Positions 50,876 through 60,257 of a stretch of DNA of 64,000 nt are shown here, one piece after another. Location of the stretch: positions 62,001 through 126,000 of the forward strand of contig NZ_JAFBCE010000001.1 of assembly GCF_016907555.1 (NCBI RefSeq). The letters are read 5' to 3'. The first letter of the stretch is position 1. Each line of letters starts with the position of its first letter. The translations under genes were made by a program, and so were the position numbers. Origin of the DNA: Microbacterium laevaniformans (lineage in GTDB: Bacteria; Actinomycetota; Actinomycetes; Actinomycetales; Microbacteriaceae). The notes beneath the pieces were generated by a model, which saw nothing but the letters and a program-made list of their open reading frames with translations, ran no database searches and was not told the DNA's origin.

Positions 50876-52653
50876 GCGCCGAAGGCCTTGACGAGGGTGA
50901 GCGCCATCTTGGCCGGATTGCCGTCGATGCGGAAGCGGGTGAATCCCTCGCAGACGGCAGCGCCCGTGCGCGACGTGACGAACCACGGCGGCTTCGGCAG
51001 CACCGACAGTCCGTAGCCCCGCATCGCCGAAGACGCCGAGCGGGGGAACGGTCGGAAGGGTCCCCGCACGACCGTGCGTTCGACGTGGTCGAGCAGCAGG
51101 GCGTTGTGCACGACGCCCATGCCGCTGGGCGCGTCCTCGAGGGTGCCGCCGGGGAAGGCGCCCCAGGTGGCGGTCGGTGTGAGAAAGCCGAAGGCCGTCC
51201 ACGCGTTGATCGCGACCGTGCCGTAGCGGAGGTCGGCGAGCGCCCTCTCGAACCCATCGCCCAGAGACTTCTGCGTCTCGGGATCGATCAGCACGTTGGC
51301 GCCGAGGGTGCCCACGAGGCGCTCGTTGGCATGCGCCACGGCGCTGTCCAGGAACTCCTGGCCCGTGCCGCGCAGGGCGACCACCCCGAGAACCGGCGAG
51401 AAGTACTCCGTCGTCTCGAGGGTCCCGGCGTCGGCCGGGGTCGTCTCGATGAGGGCGCGTGTGCCGCCGCCGCACCACGCGGCATCCGGGTACGAGGTGC
51501 GGGCAGCGTCGAGCTTGCCCTGACTCTGCGGATACCAGACGGGGCGGGACGGCGCGCGGTCGTACGCCGTGCGCAACGCGTCGAGGAACGCGTCGCGCTG
51601 CGCCCAGTCGTCCGAGAGCAGCACGACCTGGCCGGCGATGCAGTTGTGGCCGCTGTTGTGCAGGCGCATGGTGACGACGTGCTCGGCCTGGAAGCGCAGG
51701 TCGGCGTTCGACCACCTCCCCGGCACGACGATGATCGGCGAGACACCCCCCAGTTCGGCCGTGATCGGCTTCTTCAGCAGCGGTCTGCCGTCGCGGCGGC
51801 GACGTGTGGCGGCACCCGCCGCGGCGGGGGTGTGCGAGGGACCCCACACGATGGAGCGGAACGTCGCCTCCGATCCGGTGATGTGGACGTGGTCGATCTC
51901 CGGATGCTGGGTGAGGTAGGCGCCCACATCGCCCCCACCGCGGACGATCCGCAGGAACCCGGGCTCGATGAGCGGTGCCAGGGCACGCTCGAAGACGGAC
52001 ACGAGCGCGTCCTGCGTCGGATTGACCTTCAGCAGCGTGACGCGGTTGGACGCCAGCAGCTCGTACAGCACGTCGAGGTAGGGGATGGAGGTGATGTTGC
52101 CGGCGCCCAGCACGAGCCCGACGCCACCCGCGCTCGCCGGATCGAGCTGGCCGAGCCCCGCCTCCCGGCGGGCCGTCGCGGCATCCACCCCCGGCTGCAG
52201 CCAGACCTCGGTGGCGTAGCCCGACAGCAGCAGGGCGTCGGTCGCCGACAGTGGCGAGGTGTGGACGACCGTGCGGTCTCCGGGAGCCGCGCCGATGCGG
52301 ACGCCGTCCAGCGGCGATCGCCCGACGGCGAGAGCCCGGAGCGTGTCGGCGTAGGCGTCGAGGGCGACGATGGCTGCGTACGGCCCCGACAGCCACTCCT
52401 CGCCTCGGAGCGGGTGGCCGGGGGCGAGACCCTTCGACACGGATGCCGCGTCGGCCCATTCGGCCGCGACCGCGGACGTCGCGACGCGGACGCGCTGCAG
52501 CAGCGTGCGACGTTGCGCGAGAGTGAGCGCGCTCCAGGCGCGCTGCCCTGTGCGCAGAGCCGTGATCGCGGCATCCAGATCGGCGCGCACGTCATCGGCG
52601 AGGGTGGGCGCGACTGTGGACCGTTTCGGTGCGCTCGGAGCGTTTGCGGTCAC
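50872..52653 (-). CDS. Aldehyde dehydrogenase family protein
   Basis: The 593-residue protein is longer than typical aldehyde dehydrogenases (about 480-500) but has the fold's landmarks: LKVNPTQDALVSVFE, HVHITGSEATFRSIV, TAELGGVSPIIVVPG with the conserved Glu, and HNSGHNCIAGQVVLLS with the catalytic Cys. It oxidises aldehydes with NAD(P)+ in the cytoplasm. It is coupled to the GMC oxidoreductase. A minus-strand ATG at 52653 opens it, with 116 bp before the glutaredoxin gene. The extra N-terminal and C-terminal segments make its subfamily uncertain. Confidence 0.88.
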   Translation of the reverse strand: MTANAPSAPKRSTVAPTLADDVRADLDAAITALRTGQRAWSALTLAQRRTLLQRVRVATSAVAAEWADAASVSKGLAPGHPLRGEEWLSGPYAAIVALDAYADTLRALAVGRSPLDGVRIGAAPGDRTVVHTSPLSATDALLLSGYATEVWLQPGVDAATARREAGLGQLDPASAGGVGLVLGAGNITSIPYLDVLYELLASNRVTLLKVNPTQDALVSVFERALAPLIEPGFLRIVRGGGDVGAYLTQHPEIDHVHITGSEATFRSIVWGPSHTPAAAGAATRRRRDGRPLLKKPITAELGGVSPIIVVPGRWSNADLRFQAEHVVTMRLHNSGHNCIAGQVVLLSDDWAQRDAFLDALRTAYDRAPSRPVWYPQSQGKLDAARTSYPDAAWCGGGTRALIETTPADAGTLETTEYFSPVLGVVALRGTGQEFLDSAVAHANERLVGTLGANVLIDPETQKSLGDGFERALADLRYGTVAINAWTAFGFLTPTATWGAFPGGTLEDAPSGMGVVHNALLLDHVERTVVRGPFRPFPRSASSAMRGYGLSVLPKPPWFVTSRTGAAVCEGFTRFRIDGNPAKMALTLVKAFGA

Positions 52654-52769
52654 GGCGTTCTCCTTCGAAGCGGTGGTCGCGCTCGCGCGCGGGCCTCCAG
52701 CTTACGACCGGATGAGACGCGGTTCCCGAAAAGGTGCGACGCGATGTCGCGTCGTCTCGCCGACGCCCC

Positions 52770-53030
52770 TCAGATGAGGGAGAGCTCGCGCAGCTTCGCC
52801 TCGACGTCGGCGTTGGTCGGCTCGACGTGGTGGGAGGCGTCGGGGTAGACGACGACGGGGATGTTCGTGCGACCGGAGATCTCGCGGGCGACGTCCGCAG
52901 CGGCGGGGTCGGCGACCAGGTCGACGTAGGTGTACGGCACACCGAGCTCGTCGAGCTGCTTCTTGGTGCGGACGCAGTCGCGGCACCAATCGGCACCGAA
53001 CATCGTGATCTGGGTGTTCTCGGAGGTCAT
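52770..53030 (-). CDS. Glutaredoxin/mycoredoxin-like protein
   Basis: The 86-residue protein has a thioredoxin-fold active site (GADWCRDCVRTK, a CxxC pair) and the cis-Pro region RTNIPVVVYPDA. The WCRDC active site is typical of actinobacterial mycoredoxin-like proteins, which reduce mixed disulfides with mycothiol. The ATG at 53028-53030 overlaps the glycosyltransferase stop by 4 bp (ATGA), so translation is coupled to that gene, although the functions appear unrelated. Confidence 0.9.
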   Translation of the reverse strand: MTSENTQITMFGADWCRDCVRTKKQLDELGVPYTYVDLVADPAAADVAREISGRTNIPVVVYPDASHHVEPTNADVEAKLRELSLI

Positions 53031-54160
53031 GATTCCAGCGTACGCTCGGCCGCGCGGGTGACGCCCCGGGTCGCCACCCGGGAGGTGGACTTGTTCTTCG
53101 GGGCGTAGACCCAGAGCGCGTGGTAGACGAAGCGCACCACGAACGCCGCGGCGAGTGTGATCGCTGCCGCCAGGACGCTCGGGATGTGCGCGCCCTGCAC
53201 GAGCAGCGGGATGATCGGGATGCGGACGACGGCTTCGACGTTGTTGAAGGCGAACGACTTGAGGAAACGCACCCACATCTGGCCGGACTCGGAGCGCATG
53301 TCGGCGAAGACGAGGTACTCGAGCAGCAGGAAGTTGCCGATGATCGTCACTTCGCTCGCGATGATCGCGGCCGTCAGGTAGTTCATGCCGAGGTGGATCA
53401 GGCCCCACATGATCACCAGGTTCGCGATCGCCCCGACACCGCCGACGAGGGCGAACGCCGACATGCGGCCGAAGCGCAGCATCGCCAGCTGCGTCAGGAA
53501 GCGCATGCCCTGGCTGAAGGTGGCCTTGGACTCACCGGCGAAGCGGGTCGCGAACGCGAACGGGATCTCGCCGATGCGCATCTGACGGCGCGCGAGGATC
53601 TCGAGCAGGATCTTGAATCCGCGCGGGCGGAGGTCGTCGAGATCGACGGTGTCGCGGTCGACGAGGAAGAAGCCGGTCATCGGGTCGGTGCAGCCGTGGA
53701 GCTTCCGCGGGAACATCGCCTTCGTCAGCAGCGTCGAGGTCCGCGAGACCGCGGTGCGCGTGGCGCCGGCGAGGCCGCCCGCCGTCCCGCCAGCGACGTA
53801 GCGAGAGGCGACGACGATGTCGACGTCGCCGAGGGCGGCGCGGTCGAGCATGCGCGGGATGTCCTCGGGCGGATGCTGCAGGTCACCGTCCATGACCAGG
53901 CACCAGCGGGCCTGCGCGTTGCGGAAGCCCTCGAGCACGGCGCCGCTGAGTCCACCTTCGGGTTCGTCGCGATGGATGAGGCGCACCGGGAAGTCCGTGG
54001 ACGCGGCGACGGCCTGGATCGTCGCGGGCGTGTCGTCGGTGGAGTCGTCGACGAAGACGACCTCGAAATCGACGTCGTCGAGGGCCGCACCGATGCGGCG
54101 GACCAGCTCGGCGACGTTCCCGCCTTCGTTGAAGGTGGGAACGATGACGGAAAGATCCAT
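53027..54160 (-). CDS. GT2 glycosyltransferase fused to a GtrA-like membrane domain
   Basis: The 377-residue protein starts with a dolichol-phosphate-mannose-synthase-type GT2 domain (about 1-230): SVIVPTFNEGGNVAELV, VFVDDSTDDT, LVMDGDLQHPPEDIP with the catalytic Asp pair, and RGFKILLEILARR. A GtrA-type domain of four transmembrane helices follows (about 235-360). Such fusions transfer a sugar from a nucleotide donor to a polyprenyl phosphate on the inner face and help flip it. The neighbouring deacetylase and flippase genes support a role in surface glycan formation. The start is ATG 54158-54160. Confidence 0.93.
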   Translation of the reverse strand: MDLSVIVPTFNEGGNVAELVRRIGAALDDVDFEVVFVDDSTDDTPATIQAVAASTDFPVRLIHRDEPEGGLSGAVLEGFRNAQARWCLVMDGDLQHPPEDIPRMLDRAALGDVDIVVASRYVAGGTAGGLAGATRTAVSRTSTLLTKAMFPRKLHGCTDPMTGFFLVDRDTVDLDDLRPRGFKILLEILARRQMRIGEIPFAFATRFAGESKATFSQGMRFLTQLAMLRFGRMSAFALVGGVGAIANLVIMWGLIHLGMNYLTAAIIASEVTIIGNFLLLEYLVFADMRSESGQMWVRFLKSFAFNNVEAVVRIPIIPLLVQGAHIPSVLAAAITLAAAFVVRFVYHALWVYAPKNKSTSRVATRGVTRAAERTLES

Positions 54161-54293
54161 GGGGATGCGCTCGCGATCGGTCAGGGACAGAACCGTTTCA
54201 GCCTACCGAGGCGGAGTTGGGCAACTCCTGTGCGTGCTCTGTCAGTTCTTGCTGGCTCCCGCTCATCTTCTGGCTCCCGCTCACCAACGGTCC

Positions 54294-55436
54294 TCAGCCG
54301 ATCTGCTTCTTGAGAGCGTTGACGCCCATGCCGTAGTTGATGCGGACGCACGGGAGGGTGAGCTTGTCGCTGCCCACCGACACGTAGCCCTGCTCGATCG
54401 TGCGGGCCATCTCGAAGCCCGCCTGGCGCAGGCCCTCGTGCGAGGTCTCGTTGTTGTGCCCGTACGGGTACGCCATCACTTCCTTGACTCCGCCGAGCGC
54501 GGTCGCCGAGGCGGTCATGTCCGCGGCGATCTCGGGAGCGGTCAGGTTCACCATCTGGCCCTTGCCGTTGGCTCCCGCGTGATGCATGTCGTGCGTGTGG
54601 GATCGCTGCAGGATGAACCGGTTCTGGGCGGGAACGCCCGAACCGGTGATCACGAAGGAGGTCGCCATGAGCTGGAGCTGCTCGTTGATCGGCGAGGCCA
54701 TCGTGAGCCAGCTCGGATCGGCGTCGTCATCCGTGATGATCACCGCGTGGTCGGGCAGGTAGAGCGCTCCGTCGATGAACGCGCTCAGCTCGTCCCAGGT
54801 CGGCAGGTAGAAGGACTGATCCTTGATGTACTGCATCTGGGCGCGGTAGTCCTCGATGTACGCGTAGTTGCCGCGCAGCCAGCCGGACTCGCCCTCGGGC
54901 TTCGCGGTGAACTGGTGGTACATGAGGATCGGCACGCGCGCCTTGGCGGCGGCCACGGCATCCGTCGTCGTCCACGCGCCGTAGAGCGTCTGCTGGTGGG
55001 CGGTGCAGGCGACCGGCCGCGAGCCGTTGATCCGCGTCGCGGGACTGCCGGCATGTGCAGCGGGATCGGCGGATGCCGCGGCCGCCGTCGCCGCGTCGGC
55101 GTACCAGCCTGCGAACACGCGGCCGGCCGCCCGTGGGATCGGCAGGTGGTCGTAGAGCCGGTCCTGCACTTGCAGCTGCGGCTCGAGCGTCGTGCCGTCG
55201 ATGCTGAAGCTGACCGCGCACGCTCCCGGGACATCGGCATGAGCCGCCAGGAGCGCTTGAGCCGGGGTGAGCGGCGTGGGGGTCGGGGAAGGTGAGGGCG
55301 CGTGCGTGGCCGGCGTCGGCGAGGTCGCGGCATCCGTGTTCTCCGTGGCGCAGCCGGCGACGACGACTGTCGCGGTCAGGACCACGCCGATGGTGAGCGC
55401 GCGGATGAGGCCGCGGTGGCGGTGCACGAAACCCAT
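54294..55436 (-). CDS. Polysaccharide deacetylase-like lipoprotein (CE4 family)
   Basis: The 380-residue protein has a signal peptide ending in the lipobox VAGC (about residue 28) and a Thr/Pro-rich linker. A small N-terminal domain (about 60-180) and a NodB/CE4 domain follow: VPILMYHQF, the metal Asp pair in VIITDDDADPS, and the His motif RSHTHDMHH (HTHxMHH). CE4 enzymes remove acetyl groups from surface polysaccharides or peptidoglycan. The ATG at 55434-55436 is preceded by the G-run CCTTGGGGGTT, shared with other surface genes here. A role in modifying the local polysaccharide is likely. Confidence 0.9.
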   Translation of the reverse strand: MGFVHRHRGLIRALTIGVVLTATVVVAGCATENTDAATSPTPATHAPSPSPTPTPLTPAQALLAAHADVPGACAVSFSIDGTTLEPQLQVQDRLYDHLPIPRAAGRVFAGWYADAATAAAASADPAAHAGSPATRINGSRPVACTAHQQTLYGAWTTTDAVAAAKARVPILMYHQFTAKPEGESGWLRGNYAYIEDYRAQMQYIKDQSFYLPTWDELSAFIDGALYLPDHAVIITDDDADPSWLTMASPINEQLQLMATSFVITGSGVPAQNRFILQRSHTHDMHHAGANGKGQMVNLTAPEIAADMTASATALGGVKEVMAYPYGHNNETSHEGLRQAGFEMARTIEQGYVSVGSDKLTLPCVRINYGMGVNALKKQIG

Positions 55437-55576
55437 GAAAACAACCCCCAAGGTCGACGGCGCGCCCCCGCGCCGCGCTCATCCTAGGGGGACAAGGTGT
55501 CGTGAACCGGAAATCACCGGTTCGGCGGGTGTTTTCTTCGACTTTCGTCGCAGATTCCCCCCGCTCGGGGGGGGGC

Positions 55577-56038
55577 TTACCCGACGTCCGAGCGGATGCC
55601 GCGACGTTCGTCCTTCGCCACGATGGCCGCGTCCAGCGCGCGTCGCAGCTGCGAGCTCGACGTGTGCGCAGTGTAGGGAAAGTAGACGACCTGCACGCCG
55701 ACGGCCGCGAACTCGCGCTCCAGGCGCAGACCCTTCTCCGTGCCGCGCCAGTCATCACCTTTGAAGAAATGAGTGAAGCCGACCTCGCGCCACACCTCGA
55801 GCTTGTCGGGCACCGTCTCGATGTGGACATGGTCGACGTAGCGGATGTCGCGCACGATCTGCGCGCGCTCGACCGTCGGAACGAACGGTTCCACGCCCTT
55901 GACCTCACGCAGCATCTCATCACTGACCACACCCGCGATCAGGAGGTCACATTGCTCCTTCGCATGGCGAAGGATGTTCAAGTGTCCGATGTGAAACAGA
56001 TCGAACGCACCTGCGGCATAGCCGATCGACACAGCCAT
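55577..56038 (-). CDS. Cytidylyltransferase (glycerol-3-phosphate cytidylyltransferase/TagD-like)
   Basis: The 153-residue protein has the HxGH nucleotidyltransferase motif (AGAFDLFHIGHLNILRHAK) and the second signature YFPYTAHTSSSQLRR (the ISSTxLR-type motif). It should make a CDP-activated alcohol for a wall polymer or phosphorylated glycan. The ATG at 56036-56038 is preceded by CTGGGGGAGC. It is divergent from the flippase gene; the 220-bp space between them holds a small perfect hairpin (CGAGCC/GGCTCG at 56097-56112) and possible promoters. Confidence 0.92.
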   Translation of the reverse strand: MAVSIGYAAGAFDLFHIGHLNILRHAKEQCDLLIAGVVSDEMLREVKGVEPFVPTVERAQIVRDIRYVDHVHIETVPDKLEVWREVGFTHFFKGDDWRGTEKGLRLEREFAAVGVQVVYFPYTAHTSSSQLRRALDAAIVAKDERRGIRSDVG

Positions 56039-56258
56039 AGCGAGCTCCCCCAGCTCTCGACATGATCCGAGCCCGACGACGAGCGCCGGTCCGGTTCGAG
56101 CCCCCCGGCTCGATGCGGGCCCCCCGGCCCACGTCTGCACATTACCGCAGGTGCGCACGAGGCGACAGTGGCGCGCACCGCGACGGCAGCGCCAACCGCA
56201 GGAAGGCTGCCGCCCCGGCGCACCGTCGGGCAAGATGGGGCCGGGGGAAGGGGCGCGC

Positions 56259-57455
56259 GTGAAGCGGAAGGCGTTGGGGGCGATCGCCGCGCAAGCGGCT
56301 CAGGCGGCGGTGAGCTTGGCGCTGCAGATCCTCGTCGCACGCCTGCTCGGCATCGCCGACTACGGACGCTTCGCGATCCTCTACGGCGTGATCGTGTTGG
56401 CGTCGGGCGTCGTCACGGGGCTCGTCGGAGACGCGCTCATCGTGCTGGATCGCGCGGACCGACGGATCCGCGCCGGACTCGAGGTCTGGCTCGCGATCGC
56501 GGCGGCGACCAGTGCGGCGCTCGCCGCCGCCGCGGCCGCAGCCAGCGGCTTCGCCAGCCCTGCCGAAGCGGGACTGTTCGCGCTCGCGATGATCGCCTTC
56601 GTGGTCGAGGAGATCGTCCGCCGCCTCCTCATGGCGGGCTACGCTTTCCCGCGAGTGATCGCCGCCGATCTGACCGGCTTCGTCGTCAGCCTCGCGGTGC
56701 TCGCCGGGGCGGCGGCCGTGCAGGCACTCTCGCTCGGTGCTTTCCTTGGTGCCATCGCCGCCGGGCAGACCATCGGCGCGATCGTCGGGTGGCGTCTGGT
56801 TCCCCGATCGGAACGCGTCCTGGTCGGCTGGCGGGGTGCAAACCTGCGCACCGTCTGGGGTTACGGGGCCTGGCGAGGGCTGCAGCAGACCCTGCGGCCG
56901 GCGATGCTGACTGGCGTGCGTGTGGTCGTGCTTGCGGCCACCGGCGCGGCCGCCGTCGGCATGCTCGAGGCGGCACGCACCTACACCTCCCCTCTCCTCC
57001 TGGTCGTCGGCGGCCTGTCGTCGTTCCTCTTCGTCCGCTTCGCCGACCATCGGCGCGAGGGCCGGTTCGACTCGCTGCGAGAGGCGGACCGCGTCGTGGT
57101 CGTGCTCGTCGGCGCGACCGTTCTGATGAGCGCGGTGGCGCTCGGACTCGGACCGTGGCTGGGTCCGCTGGCGTTCGGTGTCGCGTTCGATCCGACGATG
57201 CTCGTGGCGTGGCTCGTGTTCGGGCTTTCGGTTGCGGTGGTCACGCCCTACGGCGCGCTCAGCGCCGTCGCCGGACGTCAGCGGGTGGTCTTTATGGTTC
57301 GCCTCAGCGACACTCTTCTCGGTCTGGTGCTGACGGTCGTGATCGTCCTCGTCGGCGGCAGTCCGGCCCTCATTCCGTTCGCCCTCGCCGCGGCATCCGC
57401 GCTCGGCGGAGTCGCCCTGCGCTGGATCGCCGCGAACACGCCGTCGGCACCGTGA
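56259..57455 (+). CDS. Polysaccharide flippase-like membrane protein (MVF/oligosaccharide flippase type)
   Basis: The 398-residue protein has about 10-12 hydrophobic helices and no other domain, with a start like those of Wzx-type flippases (LQILVARLLGIADYGRFAILYGVIV). Such proteins move lipid-linked oligosaccharide across the membrane. GTG 56259 was chosen because GGGGGAAGGGG precedes it; an upstream ATG at 56235 would add eight residues. The following genes for chain length control and polymerisation support a Wzx/Wzy-type pathway. Confidence 0.85.
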   Translation: MKRKALGAIAAQAAQAAVSLALQILVARLLGIADYGRFAILYGVIVLASGVVTGLVGDALIVLDRADRRIRAGLEVWLAIAAATSAALAAAAAAASGFASPAEAGLFALAMIAFVVEEIVRRLLMAGYAFPRVIAADLTGFVVSLAVLAGAAAVQALSLGAFLGAIAAGQTIGAIVGWRLVPRSERVLVGWRGANLRTVWGYGAWRGLQQTLRPAMLTGVRVVVLAATGAAAVGMLEAARTYTSPLLLVVGGLSSFLFVRFADHRREGRFDSLREADRVVVVLVGATVLMSAVALGLGPWLGPLAFGVAFDPTMLVAWLVFGLSVAVVTPYGALSAVAGRQRVVFMVRLSDTLLGLVLTVVIVLVGGSPALIPFALAAASALGGVALRWIAANTPSAP

Positions 57456-57584
57456 TCCTCTCAACCGGCTGAGAAGGCTCGGCAGGCAGCGCCGACTGGT
57501 GGTAGGTTCGGCGCAGCACGAAGGCGTCGGGCGGGGGAACAGGGGTACGTCCGGCGCTCGGGCTCATCTTGGGGGGTGGGGAGC

Positions 57585-58910
57585 ATGGAGGACGTCCCGT
57601 ACGCGCGGATACTCCGCGAAGGGTGGTTGCTGGTCCTGATCTTCGCGCTGCTGGGCGCGGGTGGCGCCTACGGCATCGCGAAGCTGTTGCCGGAGACGTA
57701 CGCATCGACATCGACGTTGATGCTGCAGGTGGACTCGAAGGAAGCGTCGCTGTTCGAGCGCAACCAGTTCAGCCTCGCGCGGATCCGTTCGTATCCGGAG
57801 CTCGTCGACAGTCCGGAGGTCATCGCCGGCATCCGCAGCGATCTGCACCTCTCCGCCGACGAGTACAGCGATCGCGACCTGCGAAAGATGGTGTCGGCGG
57901 ACAACACGACCGACACCGTGCTGCTCGTCGTGCGCGCCGAGGCTCCCACTGCGCAGCTCAGCGCGGCGGTCGCGAATGCGGCCGCAGCGCACCTGTCGAA
58001 ACTCATCCAGTCGACGGAGAACTCCGACGCCGATGAGCGCTACCAGGTGAACCTCACCGTGGTGCTGCCGGCGGTCGAACCGCTCGCGCCGGTGTCTCCG
58101 CAGACGCTCGCGATCGTCGGGCTCGGACTGATCGTCGGGCTGGCGGTCGGCGGGATCGTCGCCGTTTATCGCACGGTGACCAACCGCAACGTCATCACCA
58201 TCTCCGACGTGCGCCGCCTCGTGGGCATCCGTGTCGTCGGGCGCATCCCCCGCCGTCGCCGCTGGAGGCGTTCGGACGACGAGGACGAGTCCGTCGCCTT
58301 CGACGAGACCGTCGCCAATCTCGGGGTGCTGGGCGGCAGCGACCTCTCGTCCGTGCTCGTTCTGACCGCTTCGGACGATGCCATCGGGCAGGCGGAGCGC
58401 AGTGGTCTGGCGGCTGCCTTCGCTGCTGCGGGCCGTACCGTCACGATCCTGGAGACGCGCGCCACATCCGACGCCGCGGCCGAGACGCGCTCGCTCGCCG
58501 AGGTGCTCGACGGGGAGGACGTCGACGCCGCGGTGTGTGAGGCCGCGGGCCGGCAGTTCGCCGATCCTCTGCCGGTCGCGGCGGCAGCGCTGCAGGACGC
58601 ACTGCCCGCCCTCCGCTCGACCCTGCGGGCGCATGTCGACGTCGTCGTGGTGGTGGTGGATGCCGCATCCGTCGCCGTGGTGCGAGAACTCGTCGACGAC
58701 GCCACCGGAGTCGTGGTCGCGGTGCGGAGCGGATCGACGGCGGCATCGGCGCTGTCGGCCCTGATCACCAAGCTCTCCTTCGTGGACGTGCATCCGTTGG
58801 GCGTCGTCCTGACCGGTGCCGCCCGACATGCGTCCGGCGTCGTGACCGAGACCTGGCGCGATGCGGTGCCCGTGGGGACCGCCGGAACGGGCTCGGCCGC
58901 ACGGCCATGA
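57585..58910 (+). CDS. Wzz-type chain-length protein with degenerate BY-kinase-like domain
   Basis: The 441-residue protein has a Wzz domain with transmembrane helices at about residues 15-38 and 165-190 and an outside segment (ASTSTLMLQVDSK). The C-terminal half (about 235-440) looks like the Rossmann-type fold of tyrosine kinases/ParA-like proteins. However, the Walker A position reads TASDDAIGQAERSG and no Walker B DxxP is clear, so it should lack ATPase activity. It probably controls chain length of the exported polysaccharide. The ATG at 57585 is preceded by the G-run CTTGGGGGG; the stop overlaps the next start (ATGA). Confidence 0.88.
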   Translation: MEDVPYARILREGWLLVLIFALLGAGGAYGIAKLLPETYASTSTLMLQVDSKEASLFERNQFSLARIRSYPELVDSPEVIAGIRSDLHLSADEYSDRDLRKMVSADNTTDTVLLVVRAEAPTAQLSAAVANAAAAHLSKLIQSTENSDADERYQVNLTVVLPAVEPLAPVSPQTLAIVGLGLIVGLAVGGIVAVYRTVTNRNVITISDVRRLVGIRVVGRIPRRRRWRRSDDEDESVAFDETVANLGVLGGSDLSSVLVLTASDDAIGQAERSGLAAAFAAAGRTVTILETRATSDAAAETRSLAEVLDGEDVDAAVCEAAGRQFADPLPVAAAALQDALPALRSTLRAHVDVVVVVVDAASVAVVRELVDDATGVVVAVRSGSTAASALSALITKLSFVDVHPLGVVLTGAARHASGVVTETWRDAVPVGTAGTGSAARP

Positions 58911-60193
58911 CGTCCGCAGGGCTCGGGATGCGCGGGCAACGGGTGCACGGGGGCGTCCACGCGGATGCCTCGCGGCCGACGCGTCGGCGGTTCGCGGCGC
59001 TCGTCGCGCTGTTCCTGCTGGTGATCGTCAGCGTCATCCCGTGGCGTCCGCAGTCGTTCTACACGGGCGGGCTCGATCCGGTGGTCGTCGCGAAGGCCGC
59101 GATCGCCGTGGTCGCACTGGGCGGGGCCGTCGGCTTGACCCTCTTCACGCGCCGACGGATGCCGGTGGGTCTCGGACCCGCGGCGGTGATCGCCGTCACC
59201 CTCATGATCAGTCTCCTCGGCGGTGTCGTCGCCGGCAACGGCTCCGCAACGGCCGTGCTGGTCGTGCGGGTGTTCATCGTCATGGCCACCCTGCTGCTTC
59301 TGCTGACGAACGCGCCGTGGGATCGGGCCGTCGCCGCGTTGCTGACAGCGATGGGGATTCTCGCCGTGGTCGCCGCCGCGACGGGCGCGCGGACGCTCGT
59401 CAAGGGCCGTCTGGGCGGCGGCATCCCGGAGATCCATCCGAACGAGCTCGCCGGACTCGCCGCCCTTCCGCTCATCGCCCTCGTCGTTCTCATCCTGCGC
59501 CGCGGCTTGCGGGTGTCGCCGGTGATCGCGAGCGTCGTGCTCTTCGGCATCGTCGTGGCAACCGGGTCGCGCATCGCCCTCGTCGGGATCCTCGTCGGGG
59601 CGATCGTGGCGCTGGTCACCAATGGTGTGCGACGGCGCGGCGTCCTCTACACGCTTCTCGTCTTCGTTCCTCTCATCTACGGTGTCATCGTCTTCACGCG
59701 CGTCGTGGATGGGCTCGCCAGCCGCGGGGGCACGTCGGCGGAGAGCACCGCGTTGGACTCCCGTCTCACGGGCTGGCAGGTGGTTCTCGGCTGGGATTGG
59801 GCGTCGTGGCAGCGATGGCTCGGTGTGGGTCTGTCGGTGAAGGAAGTCGCGGTCCAGGAGAAGTGGCGCTCGTCCCAGGTGCTCGACAGCAGCTGGGTGT
59901 CGCTGTTGGCGCAGGCAGGTCTGCTCGGAGTGCTGCTCATCGGTCTGCTGGTGGCATGGTGCGTGGTCACCGCTGTCACGGCCGCCTCGCGGCGCGGACT
60001 TCTGCTGCCGCTGCTCGCGATGTTCGTCATCCGCACATTCACCGAGAGCGGCATGGTCGACAGTGCGATGCCGTTCCTCCTGTTCGTGACGCTTTCGGCG
60101 CTGCTGACCAGAAGGTCGCGACAGGCGTCCGGGCCGCCGGGTCACGAGAACCAAACTCGTGCTCGCTCTGTGACGATGCCGGGCGTACGCTGA
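58907..60193 (+). CDS. O-antigen ligase/Wzy-like polymerase
   Basis: The 428-residue protein has about 10-12 transmembrane helices and a large outer loop region around residues 265-330 typical of Wzy/WaaL proteins. Conserved-looking segments include HPNELAGLAALPLIA and TGSRIALVG. These membrane enzymes join repeat units or attach polymer to an acceptor. The start codon overlaps the stop of the chain-length gene, so their production is linked. Which reaction it performs cannot be settled from sequence alone. Confidence 0.87.
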   Translation: MTSAGLGMRGQRVHGGVHADASRPTRRRFAALVALFLLVIVSVIPWRPQSFYTGGLDPVVVAKAAIAVVALGGAVGLTLFTRRRMPVGLGPAAVIAVTLMISLLGGVVAGNGSATAVLVVRVFIVMATLLLLLTNAPWDRAVAALLTAMGILAVVAAATGARTLVKGRLGGGIPEIHPNELAGLAALPLIALVVLILRRGLRVSPVIASVVLFGIVVATGSRIALVGILVGAIVALVTNGVRRRGVLYTLLVFVPLIYGVIVFTRVVDGLASRGGTSAESTALDSRLTGWQVVLGWDWASWQRWLGVGLSVKEVAVQEKWRSSQVLDSSWVSLLAQAGLLGVLLIGLLVAWCVVTAVTAASRRGLLLPLLAMFVIRTFTESGMVDSAMPFLLFVTLSALLTRRSRQASGPPGHENQTRARSVTMPGVR

Positions 60194-60257
60194 GGGAGCG
60201 CACGCGGGGAACTGGGGCCCGCCGCGGCGCGGGGCACATGGGGGAGGTGCTTTTCGC

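Noticed and set aside
55560..55580. G-run at 55568-55575 as a further copy of the CTTGGGGG motif
   Set aside because: It lies at the 3' end of the cytidylyltransferase gene, not before a start codon, and lacks the CTT.
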